This document shows, one piece after another, positions 52,288 through 62,374 of a stretch of DNA of 64,000 nt. Each line of letters starts with the position of its first letter. Positions within the stretch are counted from its first letter, which is position 1. The translations under genes and the position numbers were made by a program. The stretch spans positions 3,592,022-3,656,021 of the forward strand of contig CM041202.1 of assembly GCA_023078555.1 (NCBI GenBank), written 5' to 3'. The notes beneath the pieces are model-generated. The model worked only from the letters and a program-made list of their open reading frames with translations. It did not search any database and had not been told where the DNA came from. Source of the DNA: Ulva prolifera (lineage: Eukaryota > Chlorophyta > Ulvophyceae > Ulvales > Ulvaceae).

Positions 52288-53440
52288 ATGTCTCTTTCTA
52301 ACGCCAACTCCAACGCCAACTCTCCTCGCGAGGAGAGGCGTGACCATGCTGACCAGCAGCCTCTCGTCGACAGGGACGCTGACCAGCAGCTCCCTGACGG
52401 AGAACAGCCCGCGGGTATGTTACTCCGGGGCGGACGAATTGTCTGGCCACGACCCTCTTCCCATACTGGGCAGAGCAGCCAGCAGGTGCCCTTTTCCTCT
52501 CATGCTGTGAACGATCCTGGTCACACTGAGTCTTTCATATCACTCGAAACGTTGACCGAGGCGCTGCGCGCATCTCGGGGACGTAGCGAACCTGATTTGA
52601 CTAAAGGAAAACTCCCTGATTGGAATTTTAAGACTGAAAGTTTCGTTGCGTACGAACAGAAAGTCTTTTTGTGGTTAGGCCAATTTGAGTTAGATCATCT
52701 GTTGCAGCACGGACCGTCTGCGGACGAACAGCGTGTTCATGCTAGGGCGAGGACACAGGTCCTGATGTCTTTGCCTGACGTGGATAGGACGACTGTCTAT
52801 CGCATGTCACACCTGTGTGAAGCATGGTCTTACCTGACTGCAAAGTACAGACCTAGCACCGAAGCCGAAATCCACAGACTGTGGAGTCGGTTTAATTCTT
52901 TATCACAACACAATAAAGATGTTGCGACATATTGTGGTGATGAGTGTTTACACTCAACTGGAGGCACTAGGTGCCGATGTGGGCCAGCGATGGCTTCGTT
53001 TGAAACTTTTAGAAGTGGGGGAGGAGTTCAACGCTGTGCGCGGCGAAGTCCAACACTCCTCCCCTCATGTGATCATATCACGTTTGACTGAGCATGCTGA
53101 CTTGCTCAAACAACAGCGGCAGCTGCAGGCTAGGTCTGGGGCGCCCGCGGGCAAACCAGGCCATGGCTGGCGCAAGCAGCACCGTGGTGATGGTCCTGTG
53201 GTCGCCGCTCTAGCGGCCGGCCAGGCTCCTCGCGAGGAGACCAGGACCTGTTTCTTCTGCAAGAAGAAGGGACATTTGCGTGCGAACTGCCCCCAACGCA
53301 AACAGGCTGCGGCCAAGGATGTTTGTGCTATAGAGATGCCTGCCAAGTATCCGCAACCAGACGCGTCTCTGCCATGGAACATTATTGTTGATAGTGGGTC
53401 GGACATGCATATAGTAGGAAATCGTGAAATGTTCACTTAG
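52288..53440 (+). pseudogene. Copia-A copy 4: Gag and protease
   Basis: Nearly the same protein as copy 1 (22241-24212). Starts MSLSNANSNANSPREERRD. A missing GTGAT near 52940 (two copies in tandem in copy 3) shifts the frame. Gag continues at 52919-53440 with CFFCKKKGHLRANC and the protease site VDSGSDMHIVG. A TAG follows MFT, where copy 1 has Glu. Confidence 0.9.
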
Positions 53441-53494
53441 TACGGTCCGTGCCAGAAAGTTGCCAATCTCGCGGGATCAGGGCAGCTTTCTATC

Positions 53495-55216
53495 ATGGGC
53501 AGGGGAACCATTCAGGTGAACCTGGGTACTTATGTGGACAAACATGGGAACAAGCATCCGCTGGATGTGGAAATCCCTGGTGTTTACTATGCGCCTGAAT
53601 GTCCGTACAACCTGCTCATCACAATGGGTCTTAGACATGAGCAGATGTTTCTAGATACGCGTAGAAATGTGTTGTATGTTCCTGGTCTGGGTGATATGGC
53701 TACCGACGTCGAGGATGACGTCAAATATCAGGAACTTGATGTGGATGGTCACCCTATCTTTGCGTTCAAAATGGCAGTAGAGACCAAACCCATTCTCGTC
53801 GGTGCGCCTGTGAATAGGGGGGTAGTCTGGTCTAACCAGAGCAGTCCGACCTCAGTGATTGAGGATCAACAGCAGTGGCATCATGCGGCGGTCGCGGCCA
53901 TTGACCTGCAGCGACCCAATGCTGGGGGAGCTGAGGTCCCGCATGATGCATACTTGCTGGAACCTGCTTTTCTTGCACACTTGTCTTTTCACCAGTCGAA
54001 TTGGGTCCTCAAGCGCATGCAAGCCAACGCTGAGGTTTATGCTCATTTGAATTTGGATGTCGATTCCGAGCCACTGGGAAATCGGTGTCACGGCTGTAGA
54101 ATTGGCAAAGTGCCTGCGGGTAACATTTCTGTCAATGATCGTGAGCTCATGGGTCAGGCCAAGTGGCCTAGTGAGCAACTGCACGCCGATTTAGCTGGTC
54201 CTGTCTCTCCAGTAGGAATTGGTGTTGTGAAATATGTTTTGTTTGTGATGTGTGCCTTTACCCGTTATACTTTCGTGGTCGGTCTGCGCAAAAAGAGTGA
54301 GGCTGCGGCCATGATCTCTTATATTATCGAACGCATTTGGGTGAATGTGGTGAAGCCAGGTGAACCGGGTGTGCGCATCCTACACACTGACAAAGGGGGA
54401 GAGTTCATGGTTGCGGCCTTAAAACTCTACCTCCAGCGTCGTGGCATCACTCACCGCTTGACCCCCACAGCCGCTCATCGCTGTAATGGCATGATCGAGA
54501 GGAGGATCGGAGTGGCCTTTGAGTCACTCCGTGCTGTGCTGCTCGCAAGCGGCCTGCCTCTGTTCCTGTGGATCGAATGCCTCGCCAGTGATGTCCATGG
54601 CCACAATCTCACGCCGTCGTCGGCATTGTACCATGACAAATTGGCGAGCATCCTCAAGGGCCTGAAAGGTCAGCATGCTGTCAACGCATCTGCGGATGTT
54701 GACGAAGCTGAGAAAAGCCTGGGGAAGGGAAAGCGCATGAAAAAGGCCGAGCGCGATAAGTTGAGGGATGAGGAGAAACGCAAGTATAAGTTGCTTGCGA
54801 CGACAGAACTAGACGAGTTTTCAGTGCGGTCTTGTGATAAGGATATCATTCCTTATATGTCTTTTTTCAGAGACACCTCCGTTGAGGTGTTCCAAGATCT
54901 GCTGCGGCAGCAGCGTCCATGGGGGGTTGAGGTGTATGCATACCCTAGGGATGACAAGCTGCGGAAGTTGTCACAAAGGGGTGTCCTTGCATACTGGGTC
55001 GGGGCTGGGCTGGGCCCCAGCATGCAGCGTGTGTACGCCCAGGATGTTCCTGGGGGTAGGGTTTTTGTTGTGCGCCAGGTCATGTGCACTGCGGATCAGA
55101 TGATCCGGCACGTACGAAAGTACGCTGCGTCCGCCGTTGTGGACAAGCGGGAGCCTAAGGAGTTTGCGAACTCCTATACGGTGCCTTCGAGGGGGACGAT
55201 GAGGGTGAGCGTGTGA
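53495..55216 (+). CDS. Copia-A copy 4: protease end and integrase
   Basis: 573 open codons starting inside the protease-integrase part (first Met after the TAG; not a natural start). Pre-integrase HLSFHQ (163-168) and CHGC (198-201). The integrase core has D232 (HADLAGP), D299 (HTDKGGEF) and E335 (NGMIERR). The C-terminal region contains YMSFFRD and AYWVGAG. It ends at a TGA created by a one-base difference in a G5 run near 55195, beyond which the frame continues in 55213-57834. Confidence 0.92.
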   Translation: MGRGTIQVNLGTYVDKHGNKHPLDVEIPGVYYAPECPYNLLITMGLRHEQMFLDTRRNVLYVPGLGDMATDVEDDVKYQELDVDGHPIFAFKMAVETKPILVGAPVNRGVVWSNQSSPTSVIEDQQQWHHAAVAAIDLQRPNAGGAEVPHDAYLLEPAFLAHLSFHQSNWVLKRMQANAEVYAHLNLDVDSEPLGNRCHGCRIGKVPAGNISVNDRELMGQAKWPSEQLHADLAGPVSPVGIGVVKYVLFVMCAFTRYTFVVGLRKKSEAAAMISYIIERIWVNVVKPGEPGVRILHTDKGGEFMVAALKLYLQRRGITHRLTPTAAHRCNGMIERRIGVAFESLRAVLLASGLPLFLWIECLASDVHGHNLTPSSALYHDKLASILKGLKGQHAVNASADVDEAEKSLGKGKRMKKAERDKLRDEEKRKYKLLATTELDEFSVRSCDKDIIPYMSFFRDTSVEVFQDLLRQQRPWGVEVYAYPRDDKLRKLSQRGVLAYWVGAGLGPSMQRVYAQDVPGGRVFVVRQVMCTADQMIRHVRKYAASAVVDKREPKEFANSYTVPSRGTMRVSV

Positions 55217-57834
55217 CTGATGCTGATGTCCCTCCTTTCGCGGCAGAACACACGTATGACGGGGGAGTGTTGCGCCGTCTGCGTGACCAGCTTCACACCC
55301 CCCCTGGTCATGGTAGGGTTCCTGTCATGGAAATGACATTCAGGCAGGACAACCCTGAGCCTAGTCCTGCTGTGTACTCTCCGCGATTTGGAGCTGGCTC
55401 CTCTGCGGAGATAATCCGACGCGACCCTTCTCGGGCCACACCGGAAATGGCCAGATCAGCTTTGCATCGCACGCGTGCGACATCCAGAGCTGCTGCTCAC
55501 CCAAACGTCCCTGTCCCCCCTCGTGTGCGCGGCGAAGTGCACCATCCTGTCGCCACGCCCTCCCGCACTGCGCAGTATGTTGTCGCGCGCAATGCTGTGT
55601 TGCACGACCCTGGTGTAGAAGCTGCCTTTCCCATCCAAGTGTCTGTCAGTGCGTCTGATGATGACATGGATGAGGACGACAGCAGTCCTGGCATCTATGA
55701 CGACGATGATGAACAGCGCATGGACTACACCGTCTCAGATGATGAACGGGCTGCGGCCCATCAGAATCTGGAGGCTCAGCGGGTCCGTTCCGGGAGTAAT
55801 TCGGCAGCGGCCTCAGCATCTGGCGCGGGGGCAGTTGCTCAGCCCTTGCGAGGAGCTGAGGCGCCGAGGCCCTTCTGGGAGGATGTGCCAGATGAGGTGG
55901 AGACCGGGTCCGAATTAGGGGGAGAGGATCCGGACCCCTCAGCCGCAGTTGGGGTTGATCTGCCTGACGAGGTGAGGGCCATTCCAGCTGCCTTACCTCG
56001 CATAAAAATCAATCCTCTTGTACGCAGACGCCTTGTTCCATTGGCTGCGGATGTAGCAGCTGTGCATATGCATGAGCCTGCGGGCTCTGACATTGCTAGT
56101 AGTGAGACAGTTGTAGCTGCTATTGATGTTTCAGCTTGCGATCAGGACACATCAGCCGCGGCTGACTGTGGAGTGTCCTGTGCAGGCCTGAAGCCTCAGC
56201 ATGTGGAGTCTGGTGAGCAGCAGAATGCTCAGCGTCGTGGGTCGCGCCGAGCAGCGGCCGCCAGGAAGCAGAAGGCCTCCGACCCTGATATGCCTTCTTT
56301 GAAGGAAGCACTCGCGAGTGCTGACAGGGATGCATGGCTGCGTGCCATGCAGGAGGAGGTAGATGCACTGGGTGAGCACGGAACCTTCGGGTTGTGCTAT
56401 CTGCCTGCGGGCAAACGGGCTATCTCGGGCAAATGGGTGCTTAAGATTAAGCGTGGGCCTGCGGGGGAGATTCAGCGCTATAAGGCACGTTATGTAGCGC
56501 GTGGTTTTTCTCAGGTAGAAGGAGTTGATTTCTTTGAGACTTGGTCTCCTGTTGGTAGTTATGCGACACTGCGTGTGTTGCTGTCAGTTGCCGCTCAGGA
56601 AGATTTAGAGATTAGGCATATAGATATTCAGTGTGCTTTTCTGAATGGTGAGCTAGAGGAGGAAGTATTCGTTGAACAGCCCCCGTTCTTCACTGACGGG
56701 ACAGCACATGTATGGAGATTGCACAAAACCTTGTATGGCCTGAAGCAAGCTGCTCGCGAGTGGCATAAAGCTTTAATCAAGGTCTTAGCTGAGATGGGAT
56801 TTGTGTGCGCAAAAAGTGATCCCGGACTGTATGTCAGAACATCTGGTCGCTGTTTTATTTTCTTGTGGGTCGATGACTGGTTCATATTTAGCAGCTCTGC
56901 GGGACTGCAAGAACTTGTCGACATCATTCTCACAAAACTCGAAGGCAGAGACCTAGGTGAACTTGCATGGGCACTTGGCACAGAGATCATGCGTGATCGC
57001 AAGGCCAGAACAATCATCATGACACAACGAAACAAAATTCAGAACTTGCTTGAAAAGTACAGTATGTCCGACTGTCGCAAGTCTCCCACTCCCTTAGTGC
57101 CGCGGCAACAACTAAGGAGTGCGAAAGAGCATCCCGACCTGGAAAAAGCCAGTGCTGCTGAGCATTCCAGGTTCATGAGTGCTGTAGGAAGTATACAGTA
57201 TATTGCAGGAGTGACACGACCTGACCTGAGCTATGTGGCACATGCCCTGGCCTGGCACATGTCTAGTAGTCTAAAGGAACATTGGTCTGCCGTGCAACAT
57301 GTTCTGAGATACCTGCAGTCCACAAAGAATCTAGGGATAAAATTTGTAGGCTCTGAGGGACACGGGTGTTTATTAGAGGCTTTTTCAGATTCAGATTTTG
57401 CGAACTCTGCTGATCTGAAGAGTGTGTCTGGTATGATTGCTCGGGTGTATGGGAACTGTGTTCTCTGGCGCTCGAAGAAGCAGCGTATAGTGGCTGGGGA
57501 TACAACAGAGGCTGAGCTCATCGCGATGAGTTCAACAGCCAACGAGTTGATGTGGGTGAAGCAGTTGAAGCTCGATTTGAAGCTCGTCCCACATAAGCCG
57601 ACTCTGTGGGGTGATAATAAGAGTGCCAATATCTTGGCTGTGAAATCTGTGTCCACTGACAGATCCAAGCACATTCGTGTGCGGCACTTGCGAGTGCGGG
57701 AATATGTCCAGATGGATGAACTTAAGGTAGCATGGGTGGGCACTGTTGATCAGTTAGCGGATGTGTTTACTAAAGTGCTGCCCGGACCTGCTTTACTAGA
57801 AGTTCGTAATAAACTCCAGCTAGTGGAGACGTAG
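55213..57834 (+). CDS. Copia-A copy 4: RT and RNase H
   Basis: 873 open codons. Residues 1-390 are the variable integrase-RT linker. RT starts at about 395 (AISGKWVLKIKRG) with IDIQCAFLNGE (catalytic Asp), YGLKQAAREWHKAL and LWVDDWFIF (W552-V-D-D), a Trp variant of the usual YVDD. RNase H has SDSDFANSADLKS, TTEAELIAM and GDNKSANIL. The C-terminus (GTVDQLADVFTKVLPG) is typical of Ty1/copia. The frame is unbroken and ends 17 bp before the 3' LTR. Confidence 0.95.
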   Translation: MTDADVPPFAAEHTYDGGVLRRLRDQLHTPPGHGRVPVMEMTFRQDNPEPSPAVYSPRFGAGSSAEIIRRDPSRATPEMARSALHRTRATSRAAAHPNVPVPPRVRGEVHHPVATPSRTAQYVVARNAVLHDPGVEAAFPIQVSVSASDDDMDEDDSSPGIYDDDDEQRMDYTVSDDERAAAHQNLEAQRVRSGSNSAAASASGAGAVAQPLRGAEAPRPFWEDVPDEVETGSELGGEDPDPSAAVGVDLPDEVRAIPAALPRIKINPLVRRRLVPLAADVAAVHMHEPAGSDIASSETVVAAIDVSACDQDTSAAADCGVSCAGLKPQHVESGEQQNAQRRGSRRAAAARKQKASDPDMPSLKEALASADRDAWLRAMQEEVDALGEHGTFGLCYLPAGKRAISGKWVLKIKRGPAGEIQRYKARYVARGFSQVEGVDFFETWSPVGSYATLRVLLSVAAQEDLEIRHIDIQCAFLNGELEEEVFVEQPPFFTDGTAHVWRLHKTLYGLKQAAREWHKALIKVLAEMGFVCAKSDPGLYVRTSGRCFIFLWVDDWFIFSSSAGLQELVDIILTKLEGRDLGELAWALGTEIMRDRKARTIIMTQRNKIQNLLEKYSMSDCRKSPTPLVPRQQLRSAKEHPDLEKASAAEHSRFMSAVGSIQYIAGVTRPDLSYVAHALAWHMSSSLKEHWSAVQHVLRYLQSTKNLGIKFVGSEGHGCLLEAFSDSDFANSADLKSVSGMIARVYGNCVLWRSKKQRIVAGDTTEAELIAMSSTANELMWVKQLKLDLKLVPHKPTLWGDNKSANILAVKSVSTDRSKHIRVRHLRVREYVQMDELKVAWVGTVDQLADVFTKVLPGPALLEVRNKLQLVET

Positions 57835-57844
57835 CAGGGTTTAT

Positions 57845-57851
57845 GGGGGAG
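57845..57851 (+). promoter_or_regulatory. Copia-A copy 4 polypurine tract
   Basis: GGGGGAG directly before the 3' LTR. Confidence 0.88.
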
Positions 57852-58197
57852 TGTCACAATGCATGAGCCTGCGGGCAGCAGTGTGGTGACAGGTGCACCC
57901 ATGCACGGACGATCCGCGGATCCAGTGCAGGGTAAAGCCGCCAGCCGTGATTATCTCGATGTAGTGAGAGAGATCGTGCGAGGGTTTCCCGCCGTAACCT
58001 TGAGTGTTCAGTGTGCATATAAGCATGTGCACACTGAGATCTGTAACCATTCTTCTTACTGTTTCACGGTATTAGCATCTTCCCCTCAGTGTTCCACGGT
58101 TCTACCTCTGTGCGCAGTAGGTATGGAACACTGGCCTCCTGACCTGACCTGAACTGAGACTGCGCGTCTGACCTGACAAGATGTAGCATTTCTGACA
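57852..58197 (+). repeat. Copia-A copy 4, 3' LTR
   Basis: 346 bp, TGTCACAATG to TTTCTGACA; about 97% identical to the 5' LTR. Confidence 0.95.
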
Positions 58198-58756
58198 CGA
58201 GCAGCCATTCCGGGCGAGTCGGATGCAATCGCAAGGTGGCAGCCTTCTTACGGACTTTGCGTTTCAGCGCTTTGGGCATATCGGGGTGGAACATTGCTTC
58301 CGCCGCAGCACGCGCGTGCTGCGACGCTGCTTCTGAGTCGCGATCACCGCTTGATGCGTGAGAGTTCAAGGACTCGACCACAGCACGCTCCTGACGCTCA
58401 ACATACGCACGTACAAAATCCGCCAGATCTGGGTGGTGCGGATCTCCACGCCGCGCAAACAAGACGGGGTCGCTGTGGCGGAGTTGGTCGATGTTGGAAT
58501 ACGCTTCATCGCATTGATTGGCAGTGCCACGCCCCATCAGGTACCACAGACCGTCGGGGGTGCATACATTGCAGGTGGTACGGTCGGTTGCAGGTATCGC
58601 ATAACACCATGTGAGCATAGCGTCTGTGAGCTGGTCGCTCGTGACTTGAGCTACCTCTGTTGTGGCACTGGCGAGTTGTGCTTTCTCGACCGCGACTCGG
58701 CGGATAGACCTTTGGCCAGCCTGATCGGGCCTCTCTTTGACAGAAGCCATCCACAT
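58198..58756 (-). pseudogene. Gypsy-F-like fragment with PHD finger
   Basis: The minus strand begins with the linker also found in 47667-48203 (VAVEKAQLASATTEVAQV), then reads MVLCDTCNRPYHLQC followed by SVVPDGAWHC, a PHD finger pattern (C-X2-C...H-X2-C...W-X-C). After a frame shift it continues with DLADFVRAYVERQERAV and RKVRKKAATLRLHP, which looks like the approach to an integrase. RT and RNase H are absent between the linker and the PHD finger, so an internal deletion is likely. It ends at the copia-A LTR at 58197. Confidence 0.7.
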
Positions 58757-61700
58757 TTGCTTTCGATATAACTTCAGCTGTGACTCTGTCTAGTTTTGGG
58801 GCCTATGAGCGGCAACTTGGACTGCTCGGGTCTTGTCCTCTTACACGGCGTTGCTCTGAAAGTACGTGAGGCTGCTCTTAAAGAGCTGAAAAGGGGACAT
58901 ATGAAGGGATGTGCTCAGAATTTTGTACACGACAACATCTGACCATGTGGTCGTGACCGGGGCGTGAGCCAGATCAAGCTTGAGCACTTTCACACCAAAA
59001 ATGCATTTCTGCCCTTTTGCCACGCCGCACAGAGCCATGAATGCCAATGGTGTGGACACTGGCGTTGTTAAGTAGTTCCTTGTTTTTCCTCCAAGCAAAC
59101 GGGAATCGAGAACTCAACACTCAACTCTTGGAATGTGGTTGAGGATGACACTGCCTCACACCAAACCCAGATGCTTCTGTCACAACTCCGAAGCAACCAC
59201 TGAATGGCAATCAAAGTACTGTGACACTTCCATATAGATGATTTTGGCATCCATGCCGCTCCTCCGAGCGCGACCGGTCGATGAGCAGGGTGCTTTTGGA
59301 AAGGCCCCGGCAGCTCCAAGGGCAATTTTGGTCACTGGTTGTTGCACACCCTTGTAGCCACAGAATGTCGCTGCAGTAGCGGCTGATCAAGCGCTCCGTA
59401 GACGTTTCAACACAACTACACACCAAGATGCACAACTGAACTTCAAAAGCGCTGCTGAACGTGATAGTTTCAGTAAGACACACTGACCTTGTTCGACCGT
59501 GCACTGCGGAAACGCTTCGCGATAGCTGTTTGTACCCATTCGCGCCCCCACCTCGCCCTGTTCATTACGTAGATTTCTGTACGCTTTTGCTTTGCGTCGA
59601 TATGATAGCCCAAAGCCCCTCGGAATGTAGCGCCACAGCATTCTTTTCGCGCTGCGAAAGGACAGCATGACCTCGAGCTTTGTTTTTCGACGATTTGATT
59701 GCATCTTCGTCGCACAGATGCAAACTGCTGCTTGTTTCGAACTCTGTGAGGAATGCTGCAAGTGAAGGCTGGATTGGTGAAGCAGCTAGACGCACTCAAG
59801 CACAAAGCCACTCGCGGCAACCGTGGAAGCACCAGAATCCGTTGAAGCATTCACTTCAGATGTGTTACAGGTGTGGTTCTGTGCCGCTCTACGCCCTGCT
59901 CAAGGACAACATTTTTGACACATGAGCACAAGGTGAGGAAGCAGACTGCGACATGTGGATCGTGGAGGCATGCAGCATGGAAACTCCCGCATTGAATAGG
60001 CGATCCCTGTGCAGCTGAGTGAGCCATTGGAATACATTGGACAGAGTCATGGCGACCAGCCTGGAACACAGACAATCGCTACAAGCAACACGAAAGGGCG
60101 TTTTCCTTGGACTATCGAGTAGCCTGCACATACAGGTCGGCGCCAGTACATTCAACAGTGGTGCATGCCTGAGCAATGGAGTGATCTTTCTAGGAACATG
60201 ATGCAGGCATGAGGTTTGTACTGTACATGATGCAGGTCTCAGAAGACTTCTACTTGCAATGTGACCACTGATGCACCTATGAATTCGACACAGCAGTCGT
60301 TGGTGGATACTCAAACTCAACTGCCATGAGATCATGACGGCTTGCACATGGGGATTTATACCAGCATTAAGCTGCAAACTCGAGGACGTCCGTGTACATT
60401 GTGTTGGATGCGACGGGACGAGCACGTCAACACGGTCAAGCACACCGGCTCCCCGACATCACATCACATGATCAAACTGGCCGTATACCCGATGATGAGA
60501 GTCAGAAGCTGCAAATGAGGTGCTTCAACCCGACTGCATGATGCTGGCGTCATGCACCTCCGGACAGGCCTCTGATTGTTCCCAGCTGTGCCATGCAAGC
60601 AAATGTATCTCACAGCAATCATAATTGCAGACAACACAGGCACGCGCACAAAGACGCGCCGGGCATAGTTGCAAGCCATGCAGCAGTCATTCTGAAGAGA
60701 TACGTCTTACTAGCGGCCGGCGCCATCACAAGACTGATCAGCACAGCGTCCCAAGACCAACCTGAGGCAGCAGAGCGGCAGCCTGATGAACTGCCGCAAT
60801 AAATCATTTGATAAGCCGCAGGTCATCAGAAGTGTACACCTATTCAGCGACTTCAGCAGCTGGAAAACATGTCAACGTACCACAGGCACAGATGTGTGCG
60901 TAGCTGGCACATCTTCTGGACCGCTCGAGCAGCCACATAATCATGTACAGAATGAAACGGATGAATAGAACGAAGACTGTGTGCTGCAAGTTGGTCTGGT
61001 GCGGTGATGTTACCTGTCGGGAGGACTGGCCGTGCGCATTCGTATTCAGCAGTACGCTGCCGCACAGCGGCTGGTACGGACTTTGCTAAGTGGACACAAA
61101 GACGGCTGTTTGACACGCAATAAACAGCTTTGTAACATTGACATCACATGCGTGGCGTAGGAGCGGTGCAGCGGCGATCTGTTGCTCTGTGCCTTTTGAC
61201 GCATTTACCTACCGCGGCCGAGCGTGGTATGTCGATGGTAACTGGGGCAACTTGGGTAAAGGCCCTCGTATGAGCCCGCACAGCCCGGTAACTCCGGCTC
61301 TAAGGTGCCGGGCACAACACAGTACTACCAGCGATGCCACTTTACCACCGTGCTACGTCCACTCTGCTCATTTGTCGATCCTGCCTGTGCATGCATGCCT
61401 ACATCCAAGTGAGCGCGCACCAACACGTCGCGACACAGATGCAAGCAGCTTCCACATAAGTCTGCAGGCGAGCGGGTGAGCTAAATTTGTTTATTTTGCA
61501 GTGCAATTTCCAGTTAGTGTATGTATCCAGCCGTTATGTACTGGTGCGTTGCAGGAGATCTGAAGCAGAAACCCATCACTGTGCACATCAACGCGTTGAT
61601 TGCATGGATTTACCTCGCGCGTTAACGCGATACCGTTGACAGGATCCACCCTTGGATCCACCGGGTCCCTACCACTGGAATATAAAACCCGCAGGATTGC

Positions 61701-62178
61701 ACCACGGTCATGTAATGACGGGCTGCATCTGTAGTGACACGCATCCATTCCATCACCACTGTTCCAAATCCGAAAAATATCAATACACGCCATGGGCAGT
61801 GTGTCAGTACGCAACACAGGAGGTCGGCGCATTGAGCGCAGTTGCGCAGGTACGACGCCAGTGCAAAGATGTGGATAGAAGTTTCTCAGCATGTTTATGT
61901 TCACTTTTGCAAGCGGCTATCTGGAGCTGATTGTCACAGACCGCTGTATCTTATTCAGGACCCTTCCAACACAGGTGTTCGCGACAGAGCCGTGTTCTGC
62001 ACCCGCTAACACAGCTACATGATGCAGGTAGTGCCAAGGTCAAGGGCACACCATCAATGCCGTGCGTTTTCGTTGAGTATCACACATGTAGGGTCGGACT
62101 CGCGCCCTCCCACTTGTATGGGCACTGCGACGATGTGATCGCGTCCACTGTACATTGACATTCTTTTCTTGACTGCAG
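58757..62178. other. Long stretch without recognised gene
   Basis: Only short frames and no transposon motif. The first exon(s) of psbX should lie in the right-hand part. An ATG in good context at 61791 (CGCCATGG) opens a short basic frame to a donor-like GTACGA, but its phase does not fit the psbX exon. Confidence 0.4.
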
Positions 62179-62374
62179 GAAAGTGCAGAAGATCATATCC
62201 GGCGTGGTCGCTACAAGTGGGGTTGCCCTGTCGTCTCCCTTGGCTGCGCATGCGGCGGCAACTCCGTCGCTGAGAAATCTACTTTACTCGGTTCTGGCAG
62301 GGGGCACCGTTTTGTTTGCTCTTTTTGGAGCTGTTTCCATTGTCGCCCAATTCGACCCTGTGAACAGAAAGTGA
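62179..62374 (+). CDS. PSBX: Photosystem II protein PsbX, terminal exon
   Basis: PsbX is a small single-span thylakoid subunit of photosystem II near cytochrome b559. The exon follows a strong acceptor (TTCTTTTCTTGACTGCAG) and ends at TGA. It encodes the end of a bipartite targeting sequence (ISGVVATSGVALSSPLAAHA, with an AHA-type cleavage site) and then the whole mature protein of about 37 residues. The mature part starts TPSLRNLLYSVLAGG, has one hydrophobic span and ends VAQFDPVNRK. TPSL-N-L and the Q/D/V/R end are the PsbX signature. The chloroplast transit peptide must be on an upstream exon, which I could not place. Confidence 0.87.

Larger units (their letters stand above)
51635..58197 (+). 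mobile_element. Copia-A copy 4, full-length
   Basis: 6563 bp with two 346-bp LTRs, primer-binding site, gag, protease, integrase, RT, RNase H and polypurine tract in Ty1/copia order. The LTRs differ at about ten positions, nearly all transitions. Three defects break the single expected frame: a 5-bp deletion near 52940, a TAG at 53438 and a one-base change in a G run near 55195. The flanks CCGGT and CGAGC do not match. Confidence 0.95.

Noticed and set aside
40960-53440. Several in-frame TAG codons at positions where sister elements have Gln or Glu, suggesting UAG reassignment
   Set aside because: Sister copies have ordinary sense codons there, both Gln and Glu positions are hit, and several elements use TAG as the final stop just before non-coding sequence. 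Mutation explains it better.
55190-55216. Programmed frameshift between copia-A integrase and RT at a G5 run
   Set aside because: The element has two other clear breaks upstream, and Ty1/copia elements normally keep integrase and RT in one frame. A one-base mutation or sequencing error in the G run is simpler.
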